64,000 nt of DNA from Pelistega sp. (GCA_030538255.1 JAUNUI010000001.1:173827-237826), one strand, 5' to 3'. Positions 18,572 to 28,799 are shown, counted from the first letter of the stretch. The notes: generated from the letters alone by a model not told the origin. A program made the numbers and translations.

Positions 18572-19750
18572 ATGACAGAAGCAGTTATCGTATCAACAGC
18601 CCGTACAGGCTTAGGCAAGTCTTGGAAAGGCGCTTTCAATATGACTTACGGCGCCACACTAGGAGCGCATGCGGTCAAGCATGCTGTAGAGCGTGCGGGT
18701 ATTGATCCTGCCGAAGTTGAAGATGTGATTATGGGCGCCACACTACTAGAAGGTACAACGGGCGGTAATATTGCGCGTGCGATTGCAATTCGTGCGGGTT
18801 TACCAGTGACCACGGCTGGTGTGAGTGTTAACCGTTTCTGCTCATCAGGTCTGCAAGCGATTGCGATGGCAGCTAACCGTATCGTGGCTGAACAAGTACC
18901 TATTATGGTGGCGGGTGGCGTAGAAAGCATCTCATGCGTGCAGAATGAGCGTAATTCGCATATGTTCCGTGACCCATGGATTGTCGAAAATAAACCAGAG
19001 CTCTATTGGAGCATGTTGCAAACCGCTGAGTTGGTGGCTAAGCGTTATGGTATCTCTAAAGAGGCACAGGACGAGTATGGCGTGCGTAGTCAGCAACGTG
19101 CAGCAGCAGCGCAAGCGGCAGGTCTTTTTGATCACGAAATTGTACCAATGACAACGACCATGGGTATTTTTGATAAGGAAAAAGGGCTGATCGGAACGAA
19201 AGAAGTCACGATTTCTGCAGACGAAGGCATTCGTGCGGATACCACTTTAGAAGGCATTAAAAACTTACGTCCAGCGCTTGAGAATGGTGTTGTTACCGCC
19301 GGTAATGCGAGCCAGTTCTCCGATGGTTCATCAGCATGTGTGTTGATGAATCGCAAACTTGCTGAGCAACGTGGCATTGAGCCGCTTGGCATCTTCCGTG
19401 GTTTTGCTGTAGCGGGTTGTGAACCAGAGGAAATGGGTATTGGTCCAGTAGTCGCCATTCCTCGTCTCTTAGAGCGCGCTGGTCTGAAAGTCTCTGATAT
19501 TGGCCTATGGGAAATTAACGAAGCATTTGCTTGCCAAGTCATCTATAGCCGTGACTACTTAGGTATCCCTGATGAGTTGCTGAATGTGAATGGTGGTGCG
19601 ATTGCGGTTGGTCACCCGTATGGCGTATCAGGCTCACGCTTAACCGGTCATGCTTTACTTGAAGGCAAGCGTCGTGGTGCCAAGTACGTAGTAGTCAGTA
19701 TGTGTATTGGCGGTGGTCAAGGTGCAGCTGGTTTATTTGAAGTTATTTAA
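18572..19750 (+). CDS. thiolase (acetyl-CoA acyltransferase)
   Basis: Thiolytic enzyme of 392 residues that cleaves 3-oxoacyl-CoA with CoA in the last step of beta-oxidation. The nucleophile is C90 in [13 protein letters not shown], the second cysteine is C378 in MCIGGGQG, and the histidine lies in [17 protein letters not shown], where PYG replaces the more common [11 protein letters not shown] is also conserved. It opens a same-strand run of thiolase, SDR, kinase, dehydrogenase and ligase genes. Comparable to PimB or FadA; no exact substrate class can be given. Confidence 0.93.
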   Translation: MTEAVIVSTARTGLGKSWKGAFNMTYGATLGAHAVKHAVERAGIDPAEVEDVIMGATLLEGTTGGNIARAIAIRAGLPVTTAGVSVNRFCSSGLQAIAMAANRIVAEQVPIMVAGGVESISCVQNERNSHMFRDPWIVENKPELYWSMLQTAELVAKRYGISKEAQDEYGVRSQQRAAAAQAAGLFDHEIVPMTTTMGIFDKEKGLIGTKEVTISADEGIRADTTLEGIKNLRPALENGVVTAGNASQFSDGSSACVLMNRKLAEQRGIEPLGIFRGFAVAGCEPEEMGIGPVVAIPRLLERAGLKVSDIGLWEINEAFACQVIYSRDYLGIPDELLNVNGGAIAVGHPYGVSGSRLTGHALLEGKRRGAKYVVVSMCIGGGQGAAGLFEVI

Positions 19751-19783
19751 ATAAAAACTATTGAGTAAGCGGCAGGAGACAAG

Positions 19784-20557
19784 ATGAGCGTTAAAGAATT
19801 ATTTAGAATTGAAGGAAAAGTAGCTTTAATTACGGGTGGCTCGCGAGGCCTTGGCCTACAGATTGCTGAGGCGCTTGGTGAGATGGGATGTAAGTTGGCC
19901 ATTGTCGCTCGTAAAGAGGGTGAACTAGCAGAGACCAAAAAGTACCTAGAAGGTCTAGGTTACCCTGTTTTAGCTATCCCTAGTAACTTATCTAATTTTG
20001 AACACATTCCTCAGCTTGTTGATGCCGTAATCGAACATTTTGGACCAATCGATATTCTGGTGAATAATGCGGGGGCAACTTGGGGCGCTCCTGCTGAAGA
20101 CTATCCTGATGAAGCTTGGCATAAAGTGATGGACTTAAATATTAACGCGATGTTCTTTTTATCGCGAGAAGTAGGGCGTCGTTGCATGATTCCTGCACAA
20201 AGCGGAAAAATCATTAATGTCGCTTCAATTGCTGGTTTGCGGGGGACCGGTAAGGGTGTGAATACTATTGCCTATAACACATCCAAAGCCGCTGCCATTA
20301 ACTTTACCCGTACGCTTGCTGCTGAATGGGGCAAATACAACATCAATGTGAATGCCATCTGCCCCGGCTTCTTTTCTTCAAAGATGGCTGATGGTCTTAT
20401 GGAGAAGTTAGGTGATGCCGTTATTGCGCGCATTCCGCTTGAGCGTATTGGTGGAGAGGAAGACTTGAAAGGTTTAGCGGTATTATTGGCCTCTCAAGCA
20501 GGGCGCCATATTACAGGTCAAGCGATTGCCGTTGATGGCGGCTCTTCAATTTGTTAG
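19784..20557 (+). CDS. short-chain dehydrogenase/reductase
   Basis: Classical SDR of 257 residues. The cofactor site is ALITGGSRGLGLQIAEAL (about residues 15-32), NNAG is at about 90, and the catalytic Ser-Tyr-Lys are in NVASIAGL and AYNTSKAAAINF. An arginine after the second strand suggests NADP use, an inference. GGAG precedes the ATG. It probably oxidises or reduces a hydroxy/oxo group on the pathway's acyl-CoA. The kinase gene starts ten bases downstream. Confidence 0.9.
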   Translation: MSVKELFRIEGKVALITGGSRGLGLQIAEALGEMGCKLAIVARKEGELAETKKYLEGLGYPVLAIPSNLSNFEHIPQLVDAVIEHFGPIDILVNNAGATWGAPAEDYPDEAWHKVMDLNINAMFFLSREVGRRCMIPAQSGKIINVASIAGLRGTGKGVNTIAYNTSKAAAINFTRTLAAEWGKYNINVNAICPGFFSSKMADGLMEKLGDAVIARIPLERIGGEEDLKGLAVLLASQAGRHITGQAIAVDGGSSIC

Positions 20558-20567
20558 GTTAAAGCCG

Positions 20568-21632
20568 ATGTCATATCAACAGTTTATAGGAACCAAACCG
20601 GTTGCTGAACAACACGCTTTCGATACGCGCGCATTAGCTACCTATATCCGTCAATATGTTGAGGATTTCCAAGGTAATATCCATGTTGAGCAGTTTAAAG
20701 GCGGACAATCAAATCCTACTTTCTTGGTGAAGGCAGATAGCAAACAATTCGTCTTGCGTCGTAAACCACCTGGGGAGCTACTACCTTCAGCCCATGCAGT
20801 CGATCGTGAATACAAGGTGATTAAGGCGCTTGAGGGCACTGAGGTTCCCGTTGCGAAGACCTATACCTTATGCATGGATCGAGAGTTAATCGGTTCAGAG
20901 TTTTACTTAATGGACTATATACCTGGTCGCATCTTTTGGGATCCGGCCTTGCCTGAGTGTAGTAAAGATGAACGTGAGCGCATGTATGCGGAAATGAATC
21001 GCGTTATTGCGCAGTTGCATAGGCTGGACCCGACACAAATTGGCTTAGCGGATTATGGACGTTCGGGTGGCTATTTTGAGCGTCAAGTGGCGCGTTGGAC
21101 TAAACAATACAGGGCTTCAGAAACTGAACATATTGAAGCGGTTGAAAATTTGATTCAGTGGTTGCCAGAGAATATTCCTGCCGGTGATGAGACGCGAATC
21201 GTGCATGGAGATTATCGCTTAGATAATGTTATTTTCCACCCTAGTGAGCCACGTATTCTAGCTGTACTCGATTGGGAATTATCAACGCTAGGTCATCCTT
21301 TGGCTGATTTTGCCTACCATTGCATGCCTTGGCGTCGTCAGAATATACAGACACGTGGTTTATTAGGCATTGATCTAGAAACTTTAGGCATTCCAAGCGA
21401 ACAGGATTATGTACAACAATATTGTCAACGGCTTGGACGAGCTCCGATTGAGCCAGCGCACTGGGAGTATTACATGGTCTTTAATATGTTCCGCTTAGTG
21501 GGGATTTTACAAGGCGTGTTGGCCCGCGCCCTCAAAGGTAATGCATCCAGTTCCGTGGCCTTAGAAGCAGGACGCCGTGCTAAGCCTTTAGCGATTCAAG
21601 CTTGGAGTCTTGTTGAAAACATAAAGCGCTAA
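20568..21632 (+). CDS. APH-family kinase, ACAD10/11 kinase-domain type
   Basis: Aminoglycoside-phosphotransferase-fold kinase of 354 residues. The glycine-rich nucleotide region is QFKGGQSNPTFLV, the catalytic loop is HGDYRLDNVIF (H213, D215) and the metal-binding segment is VLDWELSTLGHPLADFA (D235). This is the branch fused to acyl-CoA dehydrogenases in animal ACAD10/11 and represented in bacteria by LvaA, which phosphorylates 4-hydroxyacyl-CoA in levulinate breakdown. Here the dehydrogenase partner is the next gene. The ATG at 20568 is chosen because the frame upstream overlaps the SDR gene. Antibiotic resistance is unlikely. The exact substrate is inferred. Confidence 0.87.
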   Translation: MSYQQFIGTKPVAEQHAFDTRALATYIRQYVEDFQGNIHVEQFKGGQSNPTFLVKADSKQFVLRRKPPGELLPSAHAVDREYKVIKALEGTEVPVAKTYTLCMDRELIGSEFYLMDYIPGRIFWDPALPECSKDERERMYAEMNRVIAQLHRLDPTQIGLADYGRSGGYFERQVARWTKQYRASETEHIEAVENLIQWLPENIPAGDETRIVHGDYRLDNVIFHPSEPRILAVLDWELSTLGHPLADFAYHCMPWRRQNIQTRGLLGIDLETLGIPSEQDYVQQYCQRLGRAPIEPAHWEYYMVFNMFRLVGILQGVLARALKGNASSSVALEAGRRAKPLAIQAWSLVENIKR

Positions 21633-21711
21633 GATTTTTGTAGAAATATATAGGTTTAAAGTAAATTAGAGTCTATATATTGCTCAATAGAATGATATAA
21701 AGGAGAGGTTA

Positions 21712-22932
21712 ATGGATTTTTCGTTTTCGCCCAAAGTACAAGAGTTGCAGGCTCGTTTGACGAGCTTTATGCAAACGCATATTTATCCTAATGAAGCATT
21801 ATTTCATCAACAAGTAGAAGACAATCGTGCACAAGGCAATCCTTGGCAGGCACCAGCGATCTTAAGTGAGCTTAAAGCCAAAGCCAAGGCAGAAGGCTTA
21901 TGGAATTTGTTTCTACCAGAGTCAGAGTTAGGTGCCGGTTTAACTAATCTAGAGTATGCCCCCTTATGCGAAATTATGGGCCGTTCAACGCATTTTGCGC
22001 CGGAAGTATTTAACTGCTCAGCACCTGATACGGGCAATATGGAAACCTTAGTGCGTTATGCCAATGAGGAACAGAAAAAGCAATGGTTGGAGCCATTATT
22101 AAACGGTGAGATTCGTTCGGCTTTTGCCATGACAGAGCCTGGGGTTGCCTCTTCTGATGCGACGAATGTTGAGGCTAGCATCGTTAAAGACGGTAGTGAC
22201 TATCTTATTAATGGTCGCAAATGGTGGACTTCAGGTGCCATGCACGAAGACTGCAAGGTTTTGATCTTTATGGGCAAAACCGATCCAGAAGGTGAGGACC
22301 GTTACCGCCAACAATCGATGATTTTAGTGCCTTTAGATACACCTGGAATTAAGATTGAGCGGGCCTTAACGGTCTTTGGTTATGATCATGCGCCACATGG
22401 ACATGCTGAGGTTTCATTTACGAATGTGCGCGTACCGCAAAGCAATGTGTTACTCGGTGAGGGACGAGGTTTTGAGATTGCTCAAGGACGCTTGGGGCCA
22501 GGACGAATTCACCACTGTATGCGTGTGATTGGTGTGGCTGAGCGAGCTCTAGAGCTTATGTGTCAACGTGCTTTAGATCGCAAACCATTTGGTCGTCCTT
22601 TAGCGGACCAAGGGGTGACACGAGAGCGTATTGCGAATGCTCGCATCATGATTGATCAAGCCCGCTTATTAGTATTGAATGCGGCTTATATGATGGATAC
22701 GGTGGGGAATAAAGTCGCCAAAAAAGAGATCGCCATGATCAAAGTGGCAGCTCCTTCAATGGCCTGCCAAGTGATTGATTGGGCGATGCAAGCCCATGGT
22801 GGCGCAGGGGTTTGCCAGGACTTCTTCTTAGCATCTGCATATGCTTCAGCTCGTACGCTACGTTTTGCCGATGGCCCTGATGAGGTGCATCGCAATCAAA
22901 TAGGTAAACTTGAGCTGGCTAAATATAAATAA
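21712..22932 (+). CDS. acyl-CoA dehydrogenase, ACAD11-like
   Basis: FAD-dependent dehydrogenase of 406 residues. [17 protein letters not shown] and [11 protein letters not shown] mark the middle domain, and [15 protein letters not shown] the C-terminal helices. The end reads [20 protein letters not shown], the ACAD10/11 form that replaces the usual EGT catalytic turn. It follows the APH-type kinase gene, the same two activities that are fused in the animal proteins. AGGAGAGG stands before the ATG. I infer that it acts after phosphorylation of a hydroxyacyl-CoA, with elimination of phosphate. Confidence 0.9.
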   Translation: MDFSFSPKVQELQARLTSFMQTHIYPNEALFHQQVEDNRAQGNPWQAPAILSELKAKAKAEGLWNLFLPESELGAGLTNLEYAPLCEIMGRSTHFAPEVFNCSAPDTGNMETLVRYANEEQKKQWLEPLLNGEIRSAFAMTEPGVASSDATNVEASIVKDGSDYLINGRKWWTSGAMHEDCKVLIFMGKTDPEGEDRYRQQSMILVPLDTPGIKIERALTVFGYDHAPHGHAEVSFTNVRVPQSNVLLGEGRGFEIAQGRLGPGRIHHCMRVIGVAERALELMCQRALDRKPFGRPLADQGVTRERIANARIMIDQARLLVLNAAYMMDTVGNKVAKKEIAMIKVAAPSMACQVIDWAMQAHGGAGVCQDFFLASAYASARTLRFADGPDEVHRNQIGKLELAKYK

Positions 22933-22965
22933 GCTGGGTAATTGATTATTTAAAGAGAAATAAAG

Positions 22966-24606
22966 ATGAATACATTACATTTTGCACATTGGCCAAAAGG
23001 TCTAGCCAAAACACTAACCGTACCGCAAACAACTTTGCAGACCAATCTAGAAATTACCGCCTTGCGTTACCCAGATAAAGCGGCTTTGATTTTTTACGAC
23101 ACAATCATTACCTATCGAGAGCTTCTACACGAAGTAGAACTAATGGCAGGCTTCTTGCAACAAGATTGTGGTATTAAAAAGGGTGATCGTGTCTTGCTGT
23201 TCACCCAGAATAGTCCGCAATTTGTGATTGCATATTATGCGATTATTCGTGCTGATGCGATTGTTGTGCCCGTGAATCCGATGAATAAAGCAGATGAGTT
23301 ACAGCATTATGTGGATGATACAGGTGCCGATACGATAATCGTTACTCAGGAGTTGTATGGCAATATTCAAAAACTCAATCACCCTAATTTGCAACATATT
23401 ATTTTAGCTTGCTATGGTGATTACTTAAAGTCTGAAACAAGTCTGAATGTACCTCCTTTTGTTAAGGATGAGCGCTTAGTGGTGTCGAATCCGAAAGTCC
23501 ATCCGTGGCTCAAGGCACTTGAATTAAACCGTCAGGTAGCCCCTTCGCAAGCGACCCCAGATGATGTGTGTGTTATGCCCTATACGTCTGGCACCACAGG
23601 ACATCCTAAGGGTTGTATGCATACCCATAAAACTGTTATGTATAACACCATATCAAGTGCCAACTGGTACTTGTCAACAAGTCAAGATGCGGTATATCTG
23701 GCGGCGTTACCCTTATTCCACGTGACTGGCATGCAAGGCAATATGAATACGCCCATCTATCTTGGTGGCACCAGTGTTTTACTAACGCGTTGGGATCGCG
23801 AAGTGGCAATTCAGTCGATTGAGCGCTATAAAGTGAGCCGCTTAGCGATGATTGCTGCGATGGTGGTTGACTTCATATCCTCACCAAACTTGTTGAAACA
23901 TGACCTCTCTAGTGTTTCACGCATTAGTGGTGGCGGTGCTGCTATGCCTGAGGCTGTCGCGGAGAAGTTACATCAATTATTTGGTATTAATTATATTGAA
24001 GGCTACGGCATGTCAGAGCTGATTGCGCCTTCACATATTAATCCTGAACATCGTCCTAAGAAACAATGCTTAGGTGTGCCTATCTTTGATGTGGATGCTC
24101 GTATTATTGACATCGAAACCTTAAAAGAATTGCCCCAAGGCGAGGTCGGTGAAATTATTGTTCATGGTCCACAAGTGATGAAAGGTTATTGGAACGATGC
24201 GGCGGCCACTGAAGAGGTCTTTATTGAGCTTGATGGTAAGCAGTTTTTACGCACAGGTGACATTGGTCGTATCGATGAAGACGGTTACTTCTTTATGGTA
24301 GACCGACTAAAGCGGATGATTAATGCTTCGGGCTACAAAGTGTGGCCAGTGGAAGTGGAGTCCCTGATGTATAAGAACCCAGTGATTCAAGAAGCTTGTG
24401 TCATTGGTGTACAAGATCCAAAACGCGGCGAGACCGTTAAGGCGGTGGTTGTGTTGAAAGAAGGCTTGCAAGAGAAAATTACTGAGCAGGACATTATGGC
24501 TTGGTGTAAAGAGCATATGGCAGCATATAAAGTGCCTCAAATCGTTGAGTTTATTGAGGCATTGCCTAAGACCGCTTCGGGCAAGATTCGTTGGCGTGAG
24601 CTTTAA
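22966..24606 (+). CDS. AMP-forming acyl-CoA ligase
   Basis: Adenylate-forming enzyme of 546 residues that activates a carboxylic acid with ATP and CoA. Motifs: MPYTSGTTGHPKGCMHTH (ATP loop, near residue 205), GYGMSE, RTGDIGRIDEDGYFF, the hinge DRLKRMINASGYKVWPVEVE and the catalytic lysine in KTASGKIRWREL at the very end. It resembles the medium- and long-chain fatty acid ligases and PimA-type enzymes. It is the last gene of the thiolase operon, followed by a terminator. It likely makes the CoA thioester entering the pathway. Confidence 0.92.
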   Translation: MNTLHFAHWPKGLAKTLTVPQTTLQTNLEITALRYPDKAALIFYDTIITYRELLHEVELMAGFLQQDCGIKKGDRVLLFTQNSPQFVIAYYAIIRADAIVVPVNPMNKADELQHYVDDTGADTIIVTQELYGNIQKLNHPNLQHIILACYGDYLKSETSLNVPPFVKDERLVVSNPKVHPWLKALELNRQVAPSQATPDDVCVMPYTSGTTGHPKGCMHTHKTVMYNTISSANWYLSTSQDAVYLAALPLFHVTGMQGNMNTPIYLGGTSVLLTRWDREVAIQSIERYKVSRLAMIAAMVVDFISSPNLLKHDLSSVSRISGGGAAMPEAVAEKLHQLFGINYIEGYGMSELIAPSHINPEHRPKKQCLGVPIFDVDARIIDIETLKELPQGEVGEIIVHGPQVMKGYWNDAAATEEVFIELDGKQFLRTGDIGRIDEDGYFFMVDRLKRMINASGYKVWPVEVESLMYKNPVIQEACVIGVQDPKRGETVKAVVVLKEGLQEKITEQDIMAWCKEHMAAYKVPQIVEFIEALPKTASGKIRWREL

Positions 24607-24662
24607 AAATCCTTGGTGCACAAGTTTATCAGTGTAGCCGCTCCTAAGCTTGTGTGTTTTTA

Positions 24663-24694
24663 AGTACGCCTCAATCGAGGCGTACTATTTTTTT
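24663..24694. terminator. bidirectional terminator between ligase and EamA genes
   Basis: AGTACGCCTC (24663-24672) pairs perfectly with GAGGCGTACT (24677-24686), followed by ATTTTTTT on the plus strand. The stop codon of the minus-strand exporter lies inside the stem. Confidence 0.9.
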
Positions 24695-25605
24695 GCACGA
24701 CTTAACAGATACACTCCTGATAAGACAATTATCGTACCGATAATATCCATCCAGCTAATCGGATCGTCTAAGATTAACCAAGCTAAAAACAATAAAGATA
24801 CTGGGCCTACAAGTCCTAGCTGAGTACTCGTTGTGCTGCCAATCCGCTCCACCGCCCACATTAACAAGAAAGTGGGGATGACTGTATTCACAATGGCATG
24901 GACAATTGACCAGGTATAGACAGGCGTGGGTTGAATTATCCAATCAAAGCCCTGCAGAATAAATAATTGTAGCAGGGCAAAGACAGCCGATATCGACATG
25001 GCATAGGCCACAAATCGGGTGCTACCGACGGTTTTAATCAGTTCCCCAGCAATAATAATGTAGATGGCATAGGAGATTGCGGAGCCGATGACTAAAGCAG
25101 AGCCAAGAGCAATATTGGAGCCTTCTACACTAAAGTCCTGCAGAAACACTAAGAGTACTCCTAGATACGCTAAAGCCATGGAAAGTAGCTGCATACGGCT
25201 AATGGTGCGACGATATAAGAGCCACGAGAAAATCAGTACGAAGGCAGGAGAGAGTAGGAGTATGAGGCGCTCTAAACTCACCGATATATATTTTAAGCTC
25301 GCAATATCTAAGAAGCTAGCCAAGTAATAACCCAGAAAGCCTAAGACGACAAGCTGTAATTTATGCTTATTGCTTAAAATAGGTAAGAGACCTTGCTTAG
25401 CTTTCTGTGCTTGAAAATAGCCAATGATAAGGAAAAAAGGCAGGGCAAATAATAAGCGAAACCCCAAAGCAATCGTTGCATTAGGCTCATAGAGATAAAT
25501 AAATTTAATCACAATGGATTTAGCGGAGAATAAGACCGCGCCCAGTAAGGCATAAATAATGCCTTGAGTTCTCCATGATTGATCGTTGATTGCTTGGGTT
25601 TTCAT
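24685..25605 (-). CDS. EamA-family (DMT) inner-membrane transporter
   Basis: Membrane protein of 306 residues with ten hydrophobic segments in two EamA repeats, typical of drug/metabolite transporters. Recognisable parts are IIYALLGAVLFSAKSIVIK at the start and FLLMWAVERIGSTTSTQLGL with GPVSLLFLAWLILDDPISW in the second repeat. A proline-poor basic tail ends in RAKK. The substrate is unknown. It converges with the ligase gene and may belong to the catabolic region by position only. Confidence 0.88.
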   Translation of the reverse strand: MKTQAINDQSWRTQGIIYALLGAVLFSAKSIVIKFIYLYEPNATIALGFRLLFALPFFLIIGYFQAQKAKQGLLPILSNKHKLQLVVLGFLGYYLASFLDIASLKYISVSLERLILLLSPAFVLIFSWLLYRRTISRMQLLSMALAYLGVLLVFLQDFSVEGSNIALGSALVIGSAISYAIYIIIAGELIKTVGSTRFVAYAMSISAVFALLQLFILQGFDWIIQPTPVYTWSIVHAIVNTVIPTFLLMWAVERIGSTTSTQLGLVGPVSLLFLAWLILDDPISWMDIIGTIIVLSGVYLLSRAKK

Positions 25606-25801
25606 GATGCTGCTTATGCCAAAATAATGAATCCATTATAGGCTGTCACAATTAAAATTACTCTATAAACCCAGGTGTTGCGTTTATGATTCCTGGATTT
25701 ATAGAGCATGATATATAAGTAAATTAGCTAGATGAGAGCGTTAAGCTTGAGTCTACGTTTAAGTCGCTTGGCCCACTACAGATAAGTGCGACGAGGACGC
25801 T

Positions 25802-26542
25802 TTACTTCGTCAAGAATTTAGCAAAAGCCGCCTGTGCTTGGGGCGACTGTAGGCATTGCACAAACGACTCCCGTTCAACCTTAAAGGTTTCCTCAATAAT
25901 TGGCGCCATATGACGCTTCAACAGTTGTTTGGTGGTTTTAAGGGAAAGCAGAGACTGTTGTGCCATTTCATTAGCCAGTTCTTGCGCGGTGCTTAAGGCT
26001 TGTCCAGCAGGTGATACGGCGCTAATAAAACCCTTTTCCTGCGCTTCTTTAGCGGTGAAGGGTTTGCCACGATATAACCATTCATTGGCTGTACGAATGC
26101 CAACATATTGCGCCATAAGCACACTGGATGCTCCTTCAGGACAGAGCCCTAGTGGTACGAATGGAATTTGAAAAAAGACATTGTCTGAGGCATATACAAA
26201 GTCGCAATGCATAAGCATAGTGACACCAATACCGACAGCCCCCCCTTCAACCGCGGCGATAATAGGAATCTCTACTTTATGTAGGCTTTCTAAAAAAGTA
26301 ATCCCAGGACTGGTGGCGCCAGGGGTCTTTTGGAAGTCACGTAGATCATTGCCTGCGGTAAAATAATTCTCAGCGCCAGTGAGAATGACCGCGTGTAGAT
26401 CATCACGGCCATGCGTGCTATCCAAGGCCTGTGCCAGTGCCTCATAGGTTTCAAAGTCTAAGGCATTACGGGCTTGTGGTCGGTTGATAGTGAGCGTTAG
26501 AACCTTATTGTTTTCTTCAACGAGAACTTTTTGATTATTCAT
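25802..26542 (-). CDS. enoyl-CoA hydratase/isomerase-family protein
   Basis: Crotonase-fold enzyme of 246 residues. The oxyanion-hole segments are TAGNDLRDF (about residue 66) and AVEGGAVGIGVTMLMHCDFV; the catalytic-acid region is IPFVPLGLCPEGASSVLM, where glutamate follows the GLCPE motif. The ATG at 26542 overlaps the upstream oxygenase stop as TAATG, so translation is coupled. It could hydrate or isomerise an enoyl-CoA of the regulon's pathway. Confidence 0.9.
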   Translation of the reverse strand: MNNQKVLVEENNKVLTLTINRPQARNALDFETYEALAQALDSTHGRDDLHAVILTGAENYFTAGNDLRDFQKTPGATSPGITFLESLHKVEIPIIAAVEGGAVGIGVTMLMHCDFVYASDNVFFQIPFVPLGLCPEGASSVLMAQYVGIRTANEWLYRGKPFTAKEAQEKGFISAVSPAGQALSTAQELANEMAQQSLLSLKTTKQLLKRHMAPIIEETFKVERESFVQCLQSPQAQAAFAKFLTK

Positions 26543-27507
26543 TAGAGTTGCCCCTGGATACGTAGACGCGCTTGCGCATATTCCTCTTGCATGGTGGCGA
26601 CAATTTGTGCCGTACTTTCAATGGAGTCAATTGTGCCAACACCTTGGCCTGCACCCCAGATATCTTTCCATGGTTTAACACGGGTAGAGCCAAAGTTAGT
26701 GCCGACCATTTCTTCTTTTTTAAGATTCTCTGGATCAAGACCTGCGTTAATAATACTTGGGGTTAAATAGTTTCCTGGGATACCGGTAAAAAAGGGCGTA
26801 TAGAGAACATCCTTGGCTGCTGAATCAACAATCATCTGCTTATAACGTTGATCTGCATTGGCTTCAGTGCTCGCAATAAAGCGCGTGCCAATATAGGCGA
26901 AATCGGCACCCATAGCACGTGCAGCGAGAATGCCATCGCCGGTTGTGATTGAACCAGATAGAGCGATAGGCCCCTTAAAAATTCGACGCACCTCAGAGAG
27001 TAGGGCAAAAGGACTTAAGGTGCCGGCATGACCACCGGCACCAGCGGCCACCAGAATTAAACCGTCTACGCCAGCTTCAATTGCCTTCTCAGCGTGACGC
27101 AAAGTGGTCACATCATGAAAGACTACACCGCCCCACTTATGAGTTTGCTGTACCACCTCATTCGGCGCCCGCAAGCTCGTAATAATCATCGGTACTTTAT
27201 GCTTTTCGCACATCGCCATATCGTGGTCTAAGCGATCGTTAGAGGCGTGAATAATTTGATTGATGGCGTAGGGGGCGGTTTTTCGCGTAGGTTCTTGTTG
27301 ACGAGCATTGCTCAAGGTTTCGTTAATTTCTGCTAGCCAGTCATCCAATAACTCGGCAGGACGCGCATTGAGTGCAGGCATCGAGCCGATAACACCGCTT
27401 TTGCATTGTTCAATAACTAATTTAGGGCTAGATACGATAAACATCGGTGAGCAGATAACGGGGAGGCTCATCTGTTCGTATAACTGAGTAACGATGGGGT
27501 GGGTCAT
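26542..27507 (-). CDS. nitronate monooxygenase-family FMN enzyme
   Basis: TIM-barrel flavoprotein of the 2-nitropropane dioxygenase (NMO) family, 321 residues. Typical elements are LPVICSPMFIVSSPKLVIEQ, LVAAGAGGHAG (FMN phosphate loop), and ALSGSITTGDGILAARAMGADFAYIGTRF. Members called NMO often act as quinone or enoyl reductases, so nitronate oxidation is not certain; coupling to an enoyl-CoA hydratase suggests a role in acid breakdown. The promoter region upstream also serves the IclR gene in the opposite direction, 424 bases away. Confidence 0.88.
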   Translation of the reverse strand: MTHPIVTQLYEQMSLPVICSPMFIVSSPKLVIEQCKSGVIGSMPALNARPAELLDDWLAEINETLSNARQQEPTRKTAPYAINQIIHASNDRLDHDMAMCEKHKVPMIITSLRAPNEVVQQTHKWGGVVFHDVTTLRHAEKAIEAGVDGLILVAAGAGGHAGTLSPFALLSEVRRIFKGPIALSGSITTGDGILAARAMGADFAYIGTRFIASTEANADQRYKQMIVDSAAKDVLYTPFFTGIPGNYLTPSIINAGLDPENLKKEEMVGTNFGSTRVKPWKDIWGAGQGVGTIDSIESTAQIVATMQEEYAQARLRIQGQL

Positions 27508-27884
27508 GAAAAAATTTCCTTTTAAAGTAAGGCTTAGTTTAATTATAAATAGTGACTATGCTATAGTAGCGGTCAATCGTCTGCTTGCTCCTGCTCATTA
27601 ACTTAGCGCCTTGCATCAGCAAGTAAGCTTAGGTGCTGTAATGCGCTCTTGAGTAAGACTTGGATAATTGATGTAAGTTCAAGCTTAAACACTATTTATG
27701 TCTCCTGTGTTCCACTATGAGGGATAATGTTTTACTTTATCACGTTATACCAAGGATTTCATGTTCTTATTCTAAATAAGTTTTCTTGAAACAATGTTTG
27801 TATTTCCTTAATGAATACTATGCTTTAGGCTAAGTTAGCAAAGTTTGAGTTGGTTTTATTTAATCATACAATTCGATTGTTTAT

Positions 27885-27899
27885 TTCTGCATGGTAGAA
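27885..27899. promoter_or_regulatory. candidate IclR autoregulatory operator
   Basis: TTCTGCATGGTAGAA matches the regional palindrome with one change, and lies 32 bases upstream of the iclR-type start. This position fits autoregulation. The remaining 424-base gap back to the oxygenase gene contains no other feature I can support. Confidence 0.62.
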
Positions 27900-27931
27900 T
27901 TATAAGCACTTGTACAGATTAGGAATACGCT

Positions 27932-28786
27932 ATGGCATACGGTACTAAATCTTCCACGACCACCTCGAACGTCACGCAGCCGAAGAGCCTATCACTCATT
28001 GATAAATATAAGGATGATCGTCACTTCGTCACTGCGTTAGCGCGTGGCTTAGAGGTGCTTGCCTGTTTTCGTTCTGGTAATCGTGTTTTGGGTAATCAAG
28101 AGATTGCCAAGCGTTGTAATCTTTCTAATTCAACGGTTTCACGCTTAACCTCAACCTTGGTCAAGATGGGTTACTTAATGCATGATGCGCCGACGGGTAA
28201 GTACCGCTTAGGGATGGCAACCTTATCTTTGGGTATGGGGATGTTAGCCAAGTTAGATGTACGACAAATTGCCCGTCCTTACCTGCAAGAAATTGCTGAC
28301 TTTTCTCAAGGTGTTGTAAGTTTAGGTGTGCGAGATCGCTTATCTATGCTGTGCATTGAAACCTGTCGTAGTCGTTCGGCCTTGACCTTGCAACTCGATG
28401 TAGGCACGCGCTTGCCAATAACGACTTCGTCAATGGGACGGGCCTATTTAGCGGAAGCTGGTCAAGAGGAGCTAGATGAGGTGTTTGAGCGTGTGAGTGA
28501 GCTTGACGAGCGCTCAAGTCATCTTATTATGCAGGGTATTGAACAGGCCCTGAAAGATTATCGTGAGTTAGGTTGCACGTGCTCATTTGGTGAGTGGCAA
28601 GGTGATGTGAATGGGATTGCGGTTGGTTTAAATTTAGGCGGGAATTTTCCGATTATGTCGATTAACTGTGGTGGCCCATCGTTTAACTTATCACCCGAAT
28701 TTTTATTGGATGAGGTGCGACCACGCCTATTAGCCATGACACAGAAGCTGAAAGAATCATTCGGCCTCACCGATTTTAATTATTAA
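27932..28786 (+). CDS. IclR-family transcriptional regulator
   Basis: Regulator of 284 residues. The N-terminal 25 residues are polar; the winged helix-turn-helix covers about residues 30-95 (TALARGLEVLACF, NQEIAKRCNLSNSTVSRLTSTL). The effector domain follows, with SLGVRDRLSMLCIET and LPITTSSMGRAYLAE typical of IclR proteins. Family members bind palindromes of about 15 bp and respond to small acids. The operator-like sites near six promoters here make it the likely master regulator of the 6-34 kb region; whether it represses or activates cannot be seen. Confidence 0.93.
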   Translation: MAYGTKSSTTTSNVTQPKSLSLIDKYKDDRHFVTALARGLEVLACFRSGNRVLGNQEIAKRCNLSNSTVSRLTSTLVKMGYLMHDAPTGKYRLGMATLSLGMGMLAKLDVRQIARPYLQEIADFSQGVVSLGVRDRLSMLCIETCRSRSALTLQLDVGTRLPITTSSMGRAYLAEAGQEELDEVFERVSELDERSSHLIMQGIEQALKDYRELGCTCSFGEWQGDVNGIAVGLNLGGNFPIMSINCGGPSFNLSPEFLLDEVRPRLLAMTQKLKESFGLTDFNY

Positions 28787-28799
28787 GGCTTATAGTTTA

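Noticed and set aside
18466-18705. 80-codon open frame upstream of and overlapping the thiolase start
   Set aside because: Overlaps the thiolase in another frame, has no ribosome site or recognisable protein.
20568-21632. aminoglycoside resistance kinase
   Set aside because: Neighbours and the ACAD11-type partner indicate a metabolic kinase; the fold alone does not mean resistance.
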